DNA of 64,000 nucleotides, taken from contig CAZAEP010000001.1 of assembly GCA_964484045.1 (NCBI GenBank), positions 14,539 through 78,538 on the forward strand, in the 5' to 3' direction. The notes beneath the pieces were generated by a model. The model ran no database searches. It saw only the letters and a list, made by a program, of their open reading frames with translations, and was not told the DNA's origin. The position numbers were made by a program, and so were the translations under genes. This document shows, in pieces, positions 36,350 to 46,313 of the stretch. The stretch is from J134 sp964484045. GTDB lineage: Bacteria; Pseudomonadota; Alphaproteobacteria; Sphingomonadales; Rhodothalassiaceae. Within the stretch, counting starts at the first letter, position 1; each line of letters begins with the position of its first letter.

Positions 36350-37102
36350 TCAGTGTGAGGTTTCCGCCGCGACGGCGCCCACCGCCTCGTGATACACCGG
36401 ATCCGCCCGCATCAGCTCTTCGGAGCGGTCGATGACGCGGCGCTCGACCTCGGCCATGAACGCCGCCTTGTCGGTAAGATGCGGCAAGGGCGGGCCGATC
36501 TCGTAGATCACGGTCCCCGGACGCCGCGTCATCGAGCCCTTGGGCCAGTGGAGGCCGGAATTGGTGGCCATCGGGATCACCGGAAGGCTGCCGTCCAACT
36601 GCAGATAGAAAGCGCCGCTCTTGAGCTTGAGACGCGCACCCGGGCGCGCCCGCGTTCCCTCCGGATAGACGATCAGCGGCCGCCGCTGCGCCTTGATCCG
36701 GCGCACCACGTCGGGCATGACCTGATGCGCCGTCCCGGCCTGCCGGTCGACGCGCACGATGCCGAGCTTGCGCAGAATCGTGCCGATGAAGGGAATCGCG
36801 AACAGCTCCTTCTTCGCCAGCGCCGTCATGTTCGGCATGAGATAGAAGCCGACGATCGGGTCGAGATAGGACATATGCTTGGCGACGATCAGCGCCGCAT
36901 CGCCGCGCGGCAGGTGCTCCTGCCCGCGAATCTCGATGCGGATGCCGGCGATGACCCGCGCGAGCCAGAAGACGATGCGCGCATAAAGAACGATGCCGCG
37001 CGCGAGGGCCTCGCGCCCGGGCAGCGGAATGGTGAACAGGAGCCCGGCCGCCCACAGGGTGGTAAAACCGTAAAAGCAGATATCGAAGAGCACGGATCGC
37101 AC
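36350..37102 (-). CDS. plsC: 1-acyl-sn-glycerol-3-phosphate acyltransferase
   Basis: 250 aa from GTG 37102 (GAAGAGG upstream); the frame is open 35 codons further but that part is Arg/Ser-rich and not family-like. The catalytic HX4D motif is KHMSYLDP and the acceptor motif is YPEGTR. An N-terminal hydrophobic segment (FYGFTTLWAAGLLFTIPL) anchors it in the inner membrane. It acylates lysophosphatidic acid to phosphatidic acid in phospholipid synthesis. It lies upstream of cysE in the same direction but with a separate promoter between. A second GTG three codons in is possible. Confidence 0.88.
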   Translation of the reverse strand: MRSVLFDICFYGFTTLWAAGLLFTIPLPGREALARGIVLYARIVFWLARVIAGIRIEIRGQEHLPRGDAALIVAKHMSYLDPIVGFYLMPNMTALAKKELFAIPFIGTILRKLGIVRVDRQAGTAHQVMPDVVRRIKAQRRPLIVYPEGTRARPGARLKLKSGAFYLQLDGSLPVIPMATNSGLHWPKGSMTRRPGTVIYEIGPPLPHLTDKAAFMAEVERRVIDRSEELMRADPVYHEAVGAVAAETSH

Positions 37103-37181
37103 GGGTCTGCCAGCCTCTTCTCGCGCGCCGCCTCGCACGGCACCGGAGCTACAGTCGGTAGAAATGCGGTGACGCGCCGTC

Positions 37182-37220
37182 AAGCAAATGTTTCTCGGCG
37201 GCGGCAAAGCAAATGTTTCT
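37182..37220 (+). repeat. 14-bp direct repeat in the plsC/MASE1-kinase intergenic region
   Basis: AAGCAAATGTTTCT occurs at 37182-37195 and again, perfectly, at 37207-37220 (period 25 bp, 11-bp spacer). It is AT-richer than the surroundings and lies just before the Shine-Dalgarno of the leader ORF. It could be a tandem binding site for a regulator. Confidence 0.5.
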
Positions 37221-37235
37221 TAAAAGGAGAGTGTC

Positions 37236-37262
37236 ATGGTAATGCAAACCCATCGCAAATGA
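37236..37262 (+). CDS. 8-codon leader ORF translationally coupled to the MASE1 kinase
   Basis: AAAAGGAGAG directly precedes ATG 37236, the best ribosome site of the region. The ORF encodes MVMQTHRK and its TGA (37260-37262) overlaps the kinase ATG (37259) as ATGA. The kinase ATG itself is 24-33 nt from that Shine-Dalgarno and has no site of its own. Ribosomes are thus likely to reach the kinase by re-initiation. Not certain to be a biological peptide. Confidence 0.45.
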   Translation: MVMQTHRK

Positions 37263-39187
37263 CGAGGATGATGCAGCAGGGTCCCGGAAAAGGCGGCGTC
37301 GGCTTCTGGCGGGATCATCCCCCGATCCCCACCGCCGTGACGCTCGCGATCGTCTATCTGGCGCTGCATTTCGCACTCGATCTCCACGCGCACAGTTTCA
37401 TCACGTCCCTGCGGATCACGCCCTGGTACCCGCCGATGGGGTTCGCGCTCGGCGCCCTGCTCATTTGCGGACGGTGGCTTTATCCCGTCGTCACCATCGC
37501 CTTCTTCCTCGGCAGCCTGTTCGTCTGGCAGAGCGATTCGGTCGTGCCGGTGATCATCCTCTCGCCCCTGATCAAGGCGGCGGCGGCCACCATCGGTGCG
37601 GAGCTGCTTCGCGACCGTCGGCGCCTGCGGGGCCCGCGATGGACGCTCAACGACGTCGGCGCCTTTCTCGCGGTGGCGACGCTCGTCGCCTTCTTCTCCG
37701 GCACCGCCAATTTCGGGCTGTGGGCCCTGTTCGGCATCCCCTCCCAAGGCGACTATGTGCCGCATCTCATCATCTGGATCCTCGGAGACCTCCTCGGACT
37801 GACGATCGTCGCGCCCGTCCTGCTCGTGACCGTCGCCCCGGCGATCATCGCCTTCAAGCGCGCGGCTCCGCGCACGGTCCTGCGCGGACTCCTGCCCGTC
37901 ATGCGGATCCGGCCGCGGCAGGCGGTCGAGCTCATTCTCTTTCTTGCGCTGACGCTGGCCATCGTCTATCTCGCCTTCCTCTCCCGCGCCGCCCTCACGC
38001 ACACCCTCTATTTCCTGTGTTTCCTGCCCGTCCTGTGGGCGGTCCTGCGGTTCGGGTTCACCGGGGCCGTGCTCACCGTGGCGGCGATCGACATCGCGGC
38101 CCTGATTCTCACGCTCTACGGCGCCCATCCGCGGCTGACGGCGATGCGGCACGGGGACTTGGAGATTTTTCAGCTCTTCATCGTCGTTCTCGCGCTCATC
38201 GGCTATGTCCTGGGCGCCGCCATCGACAGCCTCGACGCCGTGCGCCGGGCACTGGCGAAACAGACGAGCATGCTGGAAGATACGGTGCTGGAGCGCACGC
38301 GGGCGCTGGCGGTCGAAAACGAGGAGCGCCGCCGCGCGGAGGCCAAGCTCAAGCGTGCGAACGAGCTGCTGGAAGAACGGGTGGCGGAGCGTACGCGGGC
38401 ACTGATGATGGAGAAAGTGCGTGCCGAGGAGGCCAATCGCGCCAAGACCCGCTTCCTGCAGAACATGAGCCACGAGCTCCGGACGCCGCTCAATGCCATC
38501 GTCGGCTTCGCCGAGATCATCGAGCGGCAGTTGCTGGGGCATCTCGGCAATCCGCGATACCGCGACTACGCCTCCGACATCGCCGCGTCGGGACGCCATC
38601 TCGCCGAACTCGTGGGCGATCTTCTCGATATCGCCTCGCTCGAGGCCGGCGACAGTCCCCTTCACATCGCGCCAACGCCGCTCGCCAAAGTGATCGAGGA
38701 CGCCCTGCGGATGGCCGAGATCCGGGCGGCCGAGAAGGGCTGTACGATCGAAATCGCGGGGGGACCGCAGGAGGCGCTCCGCGTCCTCGGCGATCACCGC
38801 CGTCTGGTGCAGGTCATGCTCAACCTGCTGAGCAATGCGATCCGCTTTTCACCGCCCGGAGAGACCGTCCGCATCGGCGCACGGCCGCACGGCGGGGAGG
38901 TCGAGATCAGCATCACCGATCACGGCCAGGGAATCGCCCCCGAGGACGTGCCGCATCTCTTCGAGCGCTTCTGGCGTTCGCGTGCGAGCCTCGTTTCCTC
39001 CGACGAGGGCATCGGGCTCGGCCTCGCCATCGTCAAGATGCTGGTCGAGCAGCATGGCGGACGCATCACGGTCGAAAGCCGGCCGGGGGCCGGCACCACG
39101 ATCCGCGTCTTCCTGCCGATGTCTCCCGCGACGCACGACCCGCAGGCGCCGGCGAAAGACGCGCCGGCACGACAGAAGCCGGGATGA
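37259..39187 (+). CDS. MASE1-domain membrane sensor histidine kinase
   Basis: 642 aa. Residues about 20-325 form a multi-pass MASE1-type membrane sensor with many hydrophobic helices, including one GALLICGRWLYP-like early helix and FLCFLPVLWAVLRFGFTGA. A coiled coil (335-395) leads to the HisKA box with phospho-acceptor His405 (MSHELRTPLN), then HATPase with NLLSNAIRF (522-530), DHGQGIA (554-560) and EGIGLGLA (583-590). No receiver domain and no response regulator gene is adjacent, so it is an orphan kinase. MASE1 ligands are largely unknown. The start is set by the overlap with a leader ORF. Confidence 0.88.
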   Translation: MTRMMQQGPGKGGVGFWRDHPPIPTAVTLAIVYLALHFALDLHAHSFITSLRITPWYPPMGFALGALLICGRWLYPVVTIAFFLGSLFVWQSDSVVPVIILSPLIKAAAATIGAELLRDRRRLRGPRWTLNDVGAFLAVATLVAFFSGTANFGLWALFGIPSQGDYVPHLIIWILGDLLGLTIVAPVLLVTVAPAIIAFKRAAPRTVLRGLLPVMRIRPRQAVELILFLALTLAIVYLAFLSRAALTHTLYFLCFLPVLWAVLRFGFTGAVLTVAAIDIAALILTLYGAHPRLTAMRHGDLEIFQLFIVVLALIGYVLGAAIDSLDAVRRALAKQTSMLEDTVLERTRALAVENEERRRAEAKLKRANELLEERVAERTRALMMEKVRAEEANRAKTRFLQNMSHELRTPLNAIVGFAEIIERQLLGHLGNPRYRDYASDIAASGRHLAELVGDLLDIASLEAGDSPLHIAPTPLAKVIEDALRMAEIRAAEKGCTIEIAGGPQEALRVLGDHRRLVQVMLNLLSNAIRFSPPGETVRIGARPHGGEVEISITDHGQGIAPEDVPHLFERFWRSRASLVSSDEGIGLGLAIVKMLVEQHGGRITVESRPGAGTTIRVFLPMSPATHDPQAPAKDAPARQKPG

Positions 39188-39246
39188 GCGCCCACCGGCC
39201 GCGCGCCGGGGCCCCCGGGCCCCGCCCGGGTCCCGTCACACGCGGA

Positions 39247-39271
39247 AGAGCGACGCCGACGGCGTCGCTCT
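39247..39271. terminator. perfect 11-bp hairpin between the kinase and rpsU ends
   Basis: AGAGCGACGCC (39247-39257), loop GAC, GGCGTCGCTCT (39261-39271). It lies between the convergent kinase and rpsU stops, so it likely terminates one or both transcripts, though neither side has a long T-run. Confidence 0.55.
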
Positions 39272-39299
39272 GGCGGTCAATGAAGGAAAAGGGTGCGCG

Positions 39300-39506
39300 T
39301 CAGCGAATGCCGTCGCGCTCGAGGCGCTTGCGCTCGAGCTTGCGTGCGCGACGGATGGCGGCCGCCTGCTCGCGGGCCCGGCGCTCCGAGGGCTTCTCAT
39401 AAAAACGCCGCAGCTTCATCTCGCGATAGATGCCTTCCCGCTGCAGCTTTTTCTTCAGCGCCCGGAGCGCCTGATCGATGTTGTTGTCGCGTACCGTCAC
39501 CTGCAT
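39300..39506 (-). CDS. rpsU: 30S ribosomal protein S21
   Basis: 68 aa, the usual bS21 size. It starts MQVTVRDNNIDQALRALKKKLQREG, and ends in the basic RKLERKRLERDG helix. S21 lies at the 30S platform near the anti-Shine-Dalgarno region and assists initiation. AAGGAGAG precedes the ATG. The 5' leader is unusually long (about 230 nt to a credible promoter) and carries a tandem 15-bp repeat. It converges with the MASE1 kinase gene. Confidence 0.93.
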   Translation of the reverse strand: MQVTVRDNNIDQALRALKKKLQREGIYREMKLRRFYEKPSERRAREQAAAIRRARKLERKRLERDGIR

Positions 39507-39521
39507 ATGCCGGCTCTCTCC

Positions 39522-39552
39522 TTCGCCAAATCCCGTATTCGCCAAATCCCGT
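39522..39552 (-). repeat. tandem 15-bp repeat in the rpsU leader
   Basis: TTCGCCAAATCCCGT at 39522-39536 and 39538-39552 (16-bp period, one base between). It lies 16-46 nt upstream of the rpsU ATG, so the transcribed copy is ACGGGATTTGGCGAA twice, next to the ribosome site. Confidence 0.55.
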
Positions 39553-39744
39553 CCGTTTCGCCCGAAGCGAACACGCGCGAACAAGACACGGCGCCCGCCC
39601 ACACACAATCGCGCTCCGCACAACAAAGGCGCGCTCCGCATAGCAGAGGCGGTGCGGCGCGGCAAGCGCCTTTCCTCATCTTTTCGCGCCCCTTCCCCCG
39701 CCCTTCGAGTCGGAACCGGGAGAAAGGCCGCGCTCTCATACGTC

Positions 39745-39772
39745 AATATAGCATCGCGGCGGCCGGAATCAA
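39745..39772 (-). promoter_or_regulatory. probable promoter for rpsU
   Basis: Minus strand TTGATT (39772-39767), 16-bp spacer, TATATT (39750-39745). It predicts an rpsU transcript with a leader of about 230 nt. Confidence 0.45.
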
Positions 39773-39867
39773 AGGACACGCCTTGTTTGCATGGCGTTCC
39801 GGGCGTAACGTCGCATGCCCGGGACGGTCTTGCGGAGACGCGGATGGCGACGGCAAGGGAGGCGCAC

Positions 39868-40503
39868 ATGGATCTCGACCGGGACGCAATTCTCGAGGCG
39901 GCGCTTGCCCATGTGCCCTTCGACGGCTGGAATGTGCGCGCGCTCGAGCGCGGGGCCGCCGACCTCGGCCTTGCGCCGGCGGTCGTCCGACTCGCCTTTC
40001 CCGGGGGCGGCATCGACGCCCTCGCCTGTTTCATCGCCCGCAGCGACCGGCGGATGTGCGCGGCGCTCGAGGCGCATGATCTCGCCGCGATGCGCATTCG
40101 CGAACGCATCGTCACCGCCATCCGCCTGCGACTCGAAGAGGTGGCGCCGCATCGCGAGGCGGTGCGTCGCGCCGTCGCCCTGCTCGCCCTGCCGCAGCAT
40201 GCCGAGTTCGCGGCACGCAGCCTGTGGCGCACCGCCGATCTCATCTGGCGCGCCGCCGGCGATCGCGCAACGGACTACAATTACTACACGAAACGTCTCA
40301 TTCTCGTCGGCGTCTATTCGAGCACGCTTGTCGTCTGGATCGGTGACGAGACGCCGGACCTCGCCGCCACCCGGGCCTTTCTCGAGCGCCGCATCGACAA
40401 TGTGATGCAGTTCGAAAAGGCGAAGGCTGCCTGGCGCAAGGGGGCGCGGAACCTGCCGTCTCTCGCCCGCTTTCTCGGCCGCCTGCGTTATCCGGTGCGC
40501 TGA
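39868..40503 (+). CDS. COQ9 family protein (ubiquinone biosynthesis accessory)
   Basis: 211 aa from ATG 39868, placed 6 nt after AGGGAGG; an ATG 8 codons earlier (39844) is weaker. The sequence starts like the family, ILEAALAHVPFDGWN, and contains the TetR-like fold helices and the conserved DYNYYTKRLILVGVYSSTLV and WIGD segments of the lipid-binding surface. COQ9 binds ubiquinone intermediates and helps the hydroxylase COQ7/UbiF step at the membrane. Its end overlaps the convergent TetR gene by 16 bp. Confidence 0.9.
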   Translation: MDLDRDAILEAALAHVPFDGWNVRALERGAADLGLAPAVVRLAFPGGGIDALACFIARSDRRMCAALEAHDLAAMRIRERIVTAIRLRLEEVAPHREAVRRAVALLALPQHAEFAARSLWRTADLIWRAAGDRATDYNYYTKRLILVGVYSSTLVVWIGDETPDLAATRAFLERRIDNVMQFEKAKAAWRKGARNLPSLARFLGRLRYPVR

Positions 40504-41087
40504 GGCGGCGGCGGACGGCGGGCGGCGAGAATCGCGCTCAGCCGCGCCTCCTGGCGGGCGAACAGATCGGCGACGGCCGCCATGTCGTCGAGCCCGCGGG
40601 CGAGAACGATGCCGCCCTCGACGGCGGCCAGGGTCTCCCCGGCGAGCTGCCGCGCATGCGCCTCGCGCACGCCGCCGCGGGCAAGGCAGCCCGCGAGCGC
40701 AGCGCGCCAAGCGCGGTAGAAGCCGCGGATGCGGGCGCGAAAGAGATCGCGATCGGAACCCAGCGCCAGCAGGGCGTAAAGCGACGTTCCCGCCCCCTCC
40801 CTCATGTCCTGCCGCAAGGCGTCGAACATCGCGCGCACCGCATGGAGCGGATCGGGATCCTTCTCCAGCGGCGCGAAGACGCGGTCCCCGAACCGCGCCG
40901 CCGTGGCATCGAGCACGGCTTCCGCCATCGCGCGCTTGCCGCCGGGGAAGGCGTGATAGAGGCTGCCCTTGCCGAGCCCGGTGGCGGCGCCGATGGCGGC
41001 GAGCGAGGCGCCGGCATAGCCATGGGCGTGGAAGACATGCGCAAGGCGGGCAATCATCTCCTCGCGGCTCAGTCGGGCAACGGCCAT
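40488..41087 (-). CDS. TetR/AcrR family transcriptional regulator
   Basis: 199 aa. The N-terminal helix-turn-helix spans about residues 12-55 (ASLAAIGAATGLGKGSLYHAF), followed by a variable ligand-binding domain resembling the YfiR/LmrA-type C-terminal region. A nested palindrome centred 35 bp upstream of the ATG is the probable self-operator. It follows maeB on the same strand (85-bp gap) and converges with COQ9. What it regulates beyond itself is not evident; no efflux or catabolic gene is adjacent on the divergent side. Confidence 0.85.
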   Translation of the reverse strand: MAVARLSREEMIARLAHVFHAHGYAGASLAAIGAATGLGKGSLYHAFPGGKRAMAEAVLDATAARFGDRVFAPLEKDPDPLHAVRAMFDALRQDMREGAGTSLYALLALGSDRDLFRARIRGFYRAWRAALAGCLARGGVREAHARQLAGETLAAVEGGIVLARGLDDMAAVADLFARQEARLSAILAARRPPPPQRTG

Positions 41088-41104
41088 CGTCCCGCCCCCT
41101 CTGC

Positions 41105-41139
41105 TGTACCAGGATGTCCAGTCTGGACCATATGGTACA
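41105..41139. promoter_or_regulatory. nested palindromic operator upstream of the TetR gene
   Basis: Inner perfect palindrome GTCCAG-T-CTGGAC (41116-41128) and outer arms TGTACCA (41105-41111) and TGGTACA (41133-41139) share one centre at 41122. The layout suits a TetR dimer, perhaps a pair of dimers. Confidence 0.6.
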
Positions 41140-41172
41140 ATGCCGCGCCGCGCAAGCCCGCTCCCGCAGCGC

Positions 41173-43440
<2,268 letters not shown>

Positions 43441-43566
43441 GGATCCCGCTCTCCCCTTTTCAGGCCGCCGTCGTGGTGACAGACCGCCGCGCGCCGGCTA
43501 GAACCACCTCTGGGTCAGATGCCGTTTTTGTTAGCACCAGGAAACCCGTTTCGAGAAATTCCTTTC

Positions 43567-46281
43567 ATGAACAAGAGCACGAGCGCGCCGAATTCCGAAG
43601 CCAAATCCGCGTCTGCGAGCGCCGCCGCCGGCTCGGCGACGCCGATGATGGCGCAGTATCTCGAGATAAAAAAGGATTATCCCGACTGCCTCCTGTTCTA
43701 TCGCATGGGCGATTTCTACGAGCTGTTCTTCGAGGACGCGGCGAAGGCGGCGGCGACGCTCGACATCGCGCTCACCAGGCGCGGCAAGCATCTCGGCGCC
43801 GACATCCCGATGGCCGGGGTGCCGATCCACGCCGCGGAAGCCTATCTCGCGCGACTCATCCGGGCCGGCCACAAGGTTGCCGTCTGCGAGCAGGTCGAGG
43901 ACCCGGCGGCGGCGCGCAAGCGTGGCGCGAAGGCGGTCGTGCGACGCGAGGTGGTGCGCGTCGTCACCCCGGGCACGCTCACCGAGGAGGCGCTGCTCGA
44001 TGCCCGGCGCAACAATCATCTCGCGGCGCTCGCACGCGCCGGCGCCGATTGGGCGATCGCCTGGACCGACATCTCGACCGGCAGCCTTGCCGGCATGACC
44101 ATCGACCGCGCGCGCCTTGCCGCCGATCTGGCCCGGCTGGCGCCGGGCGAGATGCTGATCGCCCGCTCCCTCGGCGACGATCCCGCCCTCGCCGAGGCCG
44201 TCCAGGAGGTCGGCACGCGCCTGAGCGTGCGCGACGACCGCCTCTTCGACAGCCTCGCCGGCGAGCGTCGGCTCAAGAAGCTGTTCGGAGTGCGCACGCT
44301 CGACGCCTTCGGCGCCTTCGGACGCGCCGAGCTGGCCGCCTTCGCGGCGCTTCTCGACTATCTCGACGAGACGCAGAAGGGGCGCCTGCCGCCGCTGCTG
44401 CCGCCCGCGCATGTCGAGCCGAGCGCCGTCATGCAGATCGACGCGGCGACGCGGCGCAATCTCGAACTCACCCGGACGCTGTCGGGCGAGCGCAAGGGCA
44501 GCTTTCTGGCCACCGTCGACGCCTGCGTCACGGGGGCCGGCGCGCGCCTTCTCGCCGCCCGCATCGGCGCCCCCTCGACCGAGGTCGCGGTCATCCGCGA
44601 ACGCCTCGATTCGGTGGCGCATTTCGTCGCCGAACCGGCCCTGCGCGAGAGCGTGCGCCGGCTGCTCAAGCGTTGTCCCGACCTCGAACGGGCGCTCGCC
44701 CGGCTGGGGGTCGGCCGCGCCGGTCCGCGCGATCTGGCGGCGGTGCGCGACGCCCTGCGCGTCGCCGCCGATCTTCATGCGCGTCTCGGCGAGGGCCCGA
44801 GTCTCGCCGGCCTGCCGCCGGAACTGGCGCGTGCCGGCGAGGCGCTCGCGGGACAGCACGACCTGCGCGCCACGCTCGACGCGGCCCTCGTCGCCGAGCC
44901 GCCGATTCTCGCCCGCGATGGCGGCTTCATCGCCGGCGGATACGACCCGGCACTGGACGAATGCCGCCAGTTGCGCGACGAGAGCCGACGGCTCATCGCC
45001 GCGCTCGAAGGGCGCTATCGCGAGGAAACCGGCATCGCGGCGCTCAGGATCAAGCACAACAATGTGCTCGGCTATCATATCGACGTCAGCGCCAAGGCCG
45101 CCGAGGCCCTCATGCGGCCGCCGCTCAACGCGCGCTTCATCCACCGGCAGACGCTGGCCAGCGCGGTCCGTTTCTCGACCACCGAGCTGGCCGAGCTCGC
45201 CGCCCGGATCGGCACCGCCGCCGATCGCGCCCTGGCGCAGGAACAGGCGATCTTCGAGCGCCTCTGCCGCCGCGTCGGGGAGGCCTGGGCATCGCTGCGC
45301 AAAATGGCGGACGCGCTCGCCGTCTTCGATCTCTCGGCGGCGCTCGCCGAACGCGCGGTGCGCGCCCGCTGGTCGCGGCCCGACATCACCGACGGCACGG
45401 ACTTCCGGATCGTCAAGGGGCGCCACCCGGTGGTCGAAGCGGCCCTGGCGGCCGCCGGCGAAGGCCCGTTCGTCGCCAATGACTGCGATCTCGGCGCGGA
45501 TACGCGCCTGTGGCTTCTCACCGGCCCCAACATGGCCGGCAAGTCGACCTTCCTGCGGCAGAACGCGCTCATCGCCATTCTCGCGCAGGCGGGCTCCTTC
45601 GTTCCCGCCGAGGCGGCCGAGATCGGCATCGTCGACCGCCTCTTCTGCCGTGTCGGCGCCGCCGACGATCTCGCCCGCGGCCGCTCCACCTTCATGGTCG
45701 AAATGGTCGAGACCGCAGCCATCCTCAATCAGGCGCGCGACCGCTCGCTCGTCATTCTCGACGAGATCGGCCGCGGCACGGCGACCTATGACGGGCTCGC
45801 GATCGCCTGGGCGACGGTCGAGCATCTGCACGAGGTGAACCGCGCGCGGGTTCTCTTCGCCACCCATTATCACGAGCTCGCGGCGCTCAGGGAGACGCTT
45901 CCCGCGCTTGCCCTGCGCACCATGCGGGTCCGGGAATGGCAGGGCGAGGTGGTGTTCCTGCACGAGGTCGCCGCCGGCGCCGCGGACCGTTCCTACGGCA
46001 TTCAGGTGGCCCGGCTCGCCGGCCTGCCGGCGGCGGTGATCGCGCGGGCGCAGCAGGTTCTCGACGAACTCGAAGCGGGCGGACGGAACGAGCGGGCGAG
46101 CGCCCTGCTCGGCGACCTGCCGCTCTTCCGGACCGCCGTCGCGGCGCCGGCGGCGGCCGCGCCGTCGCCCGCCGATGCCGTGATCGCGGCTCTTGACGAC
46201 ATCCACCCCGACCTGCTCAGCCCGCGCGAGGCGCTCGACCTTCTCTATCGCCTGAAAGCCCTGCGCGAGGACGGCGCATAG
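43567..46281 (+). CDS. mutS: DNA mismatch repair protein MutS
   Basis: 904 aa from ATG 43567; an ATG 16 codons upstream (43519) is possible and neither has a strong ribosome site. Mismatch-reading GDFYELF places Phe50-Tyr51-Glu52. The P-loop GPNMAGKST begins near residue 653, with Walker B VILDEIGRGT and the THYHELA motif after it. It recognises mispairs and recruits MutL. The Ser/Ala-rich N-terminal stretch before the MAQYLEIKKDYP core is longer than usual. glnD follows 32 nt later, as in other alphaproteobacteria. Confidence 0.94.
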   Translation: MNKSTSAPNSEAKSASASAAAGSATPMMAQYLEIKKDYPDCLLFYRMGDFYELFFEDAAKAAATLDIALTRRGKHLGADIPMAGVPIHAAEAYLARLIRAGHKVAVCEQVEDPAAARKRGAKAVVRREVVRVVTPGTLTEEALLDARRNNHLAALARAGADWAIAWTDISTGSLAGMTIDRARLAADLARLAPGEMLIARSLGDDPALAEAVQEVGTRLSVRDDRLFDSLAGERRLKKLFGVRTLDAFGAFGRAELAAFAALLDYLDETQKGRLPPLLPPAHVEPSAVMQIDAATRRNLELTRTLSGERKGSFLATVDACVTGAGARLLAARIGAPSTEVAVIRERLDSVAHFVAEPALRESVRRLLKRCPDLERALARLGVGRAGPRDLAAVRDALRVAADLHARLGEGPSLAGLPPELARAGEALAGQHDLRATLDAALVAEPPILARDGGFIAGGYDPALDECRQLRDESRRLIAALEGRYREETGIAALRIKHNNVLGYHIDVSAKAAEALMRPPLNARFIHRQTLASAVRFSTTELAELAARIGTAADRALAQEQAIFERLCRRVGEAWASLRKMADALAVFDLSAALAERAVRARWSRPDITDGTDFRIVKGRHPVVEAALAAAGEGPFVANDCDLGADTRLWLLTGPNMAGKSTFLRQNALIAILAQAGSFVPAEAAEIGIVDRLFCRVGAADDLARGRSTFMVEMVETAAILNQARDRSLVILDEIGRGTATYDGLAIAWATVEHLHEVNRARVLFATHYHELAALRETLPALALRTMRVREWQGEVVFLHEVAAGAADRSYGIQVARLAGLPAAVIARAQQVLDELEAGGRNERASALLGDLPLFRTAVAAPAAAAPSPADAVIAALDDIHPDLLSPREALDLLYRLKALREDGA

Positions 46282-46313
46282 AGCCTGTCCCTCCGGCATG
46301 CTACAAGGCCCCC

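Larger units (their letters stand above)
39507..39867. other. 361-bp divergent intergenic region between rpsU and COQ9
   Basis: This is the only gap over 300 bp. It holds the rpsU leader with the tandem repeat (39522-39552), an rpsU promoter (39745-39772, minus) and the 5' region of the COQ9 gene with AGGGAGG just before ATG 39868. No convincing ORF or structured RNA beyond the repeat was seen. Confidence 0.5.
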
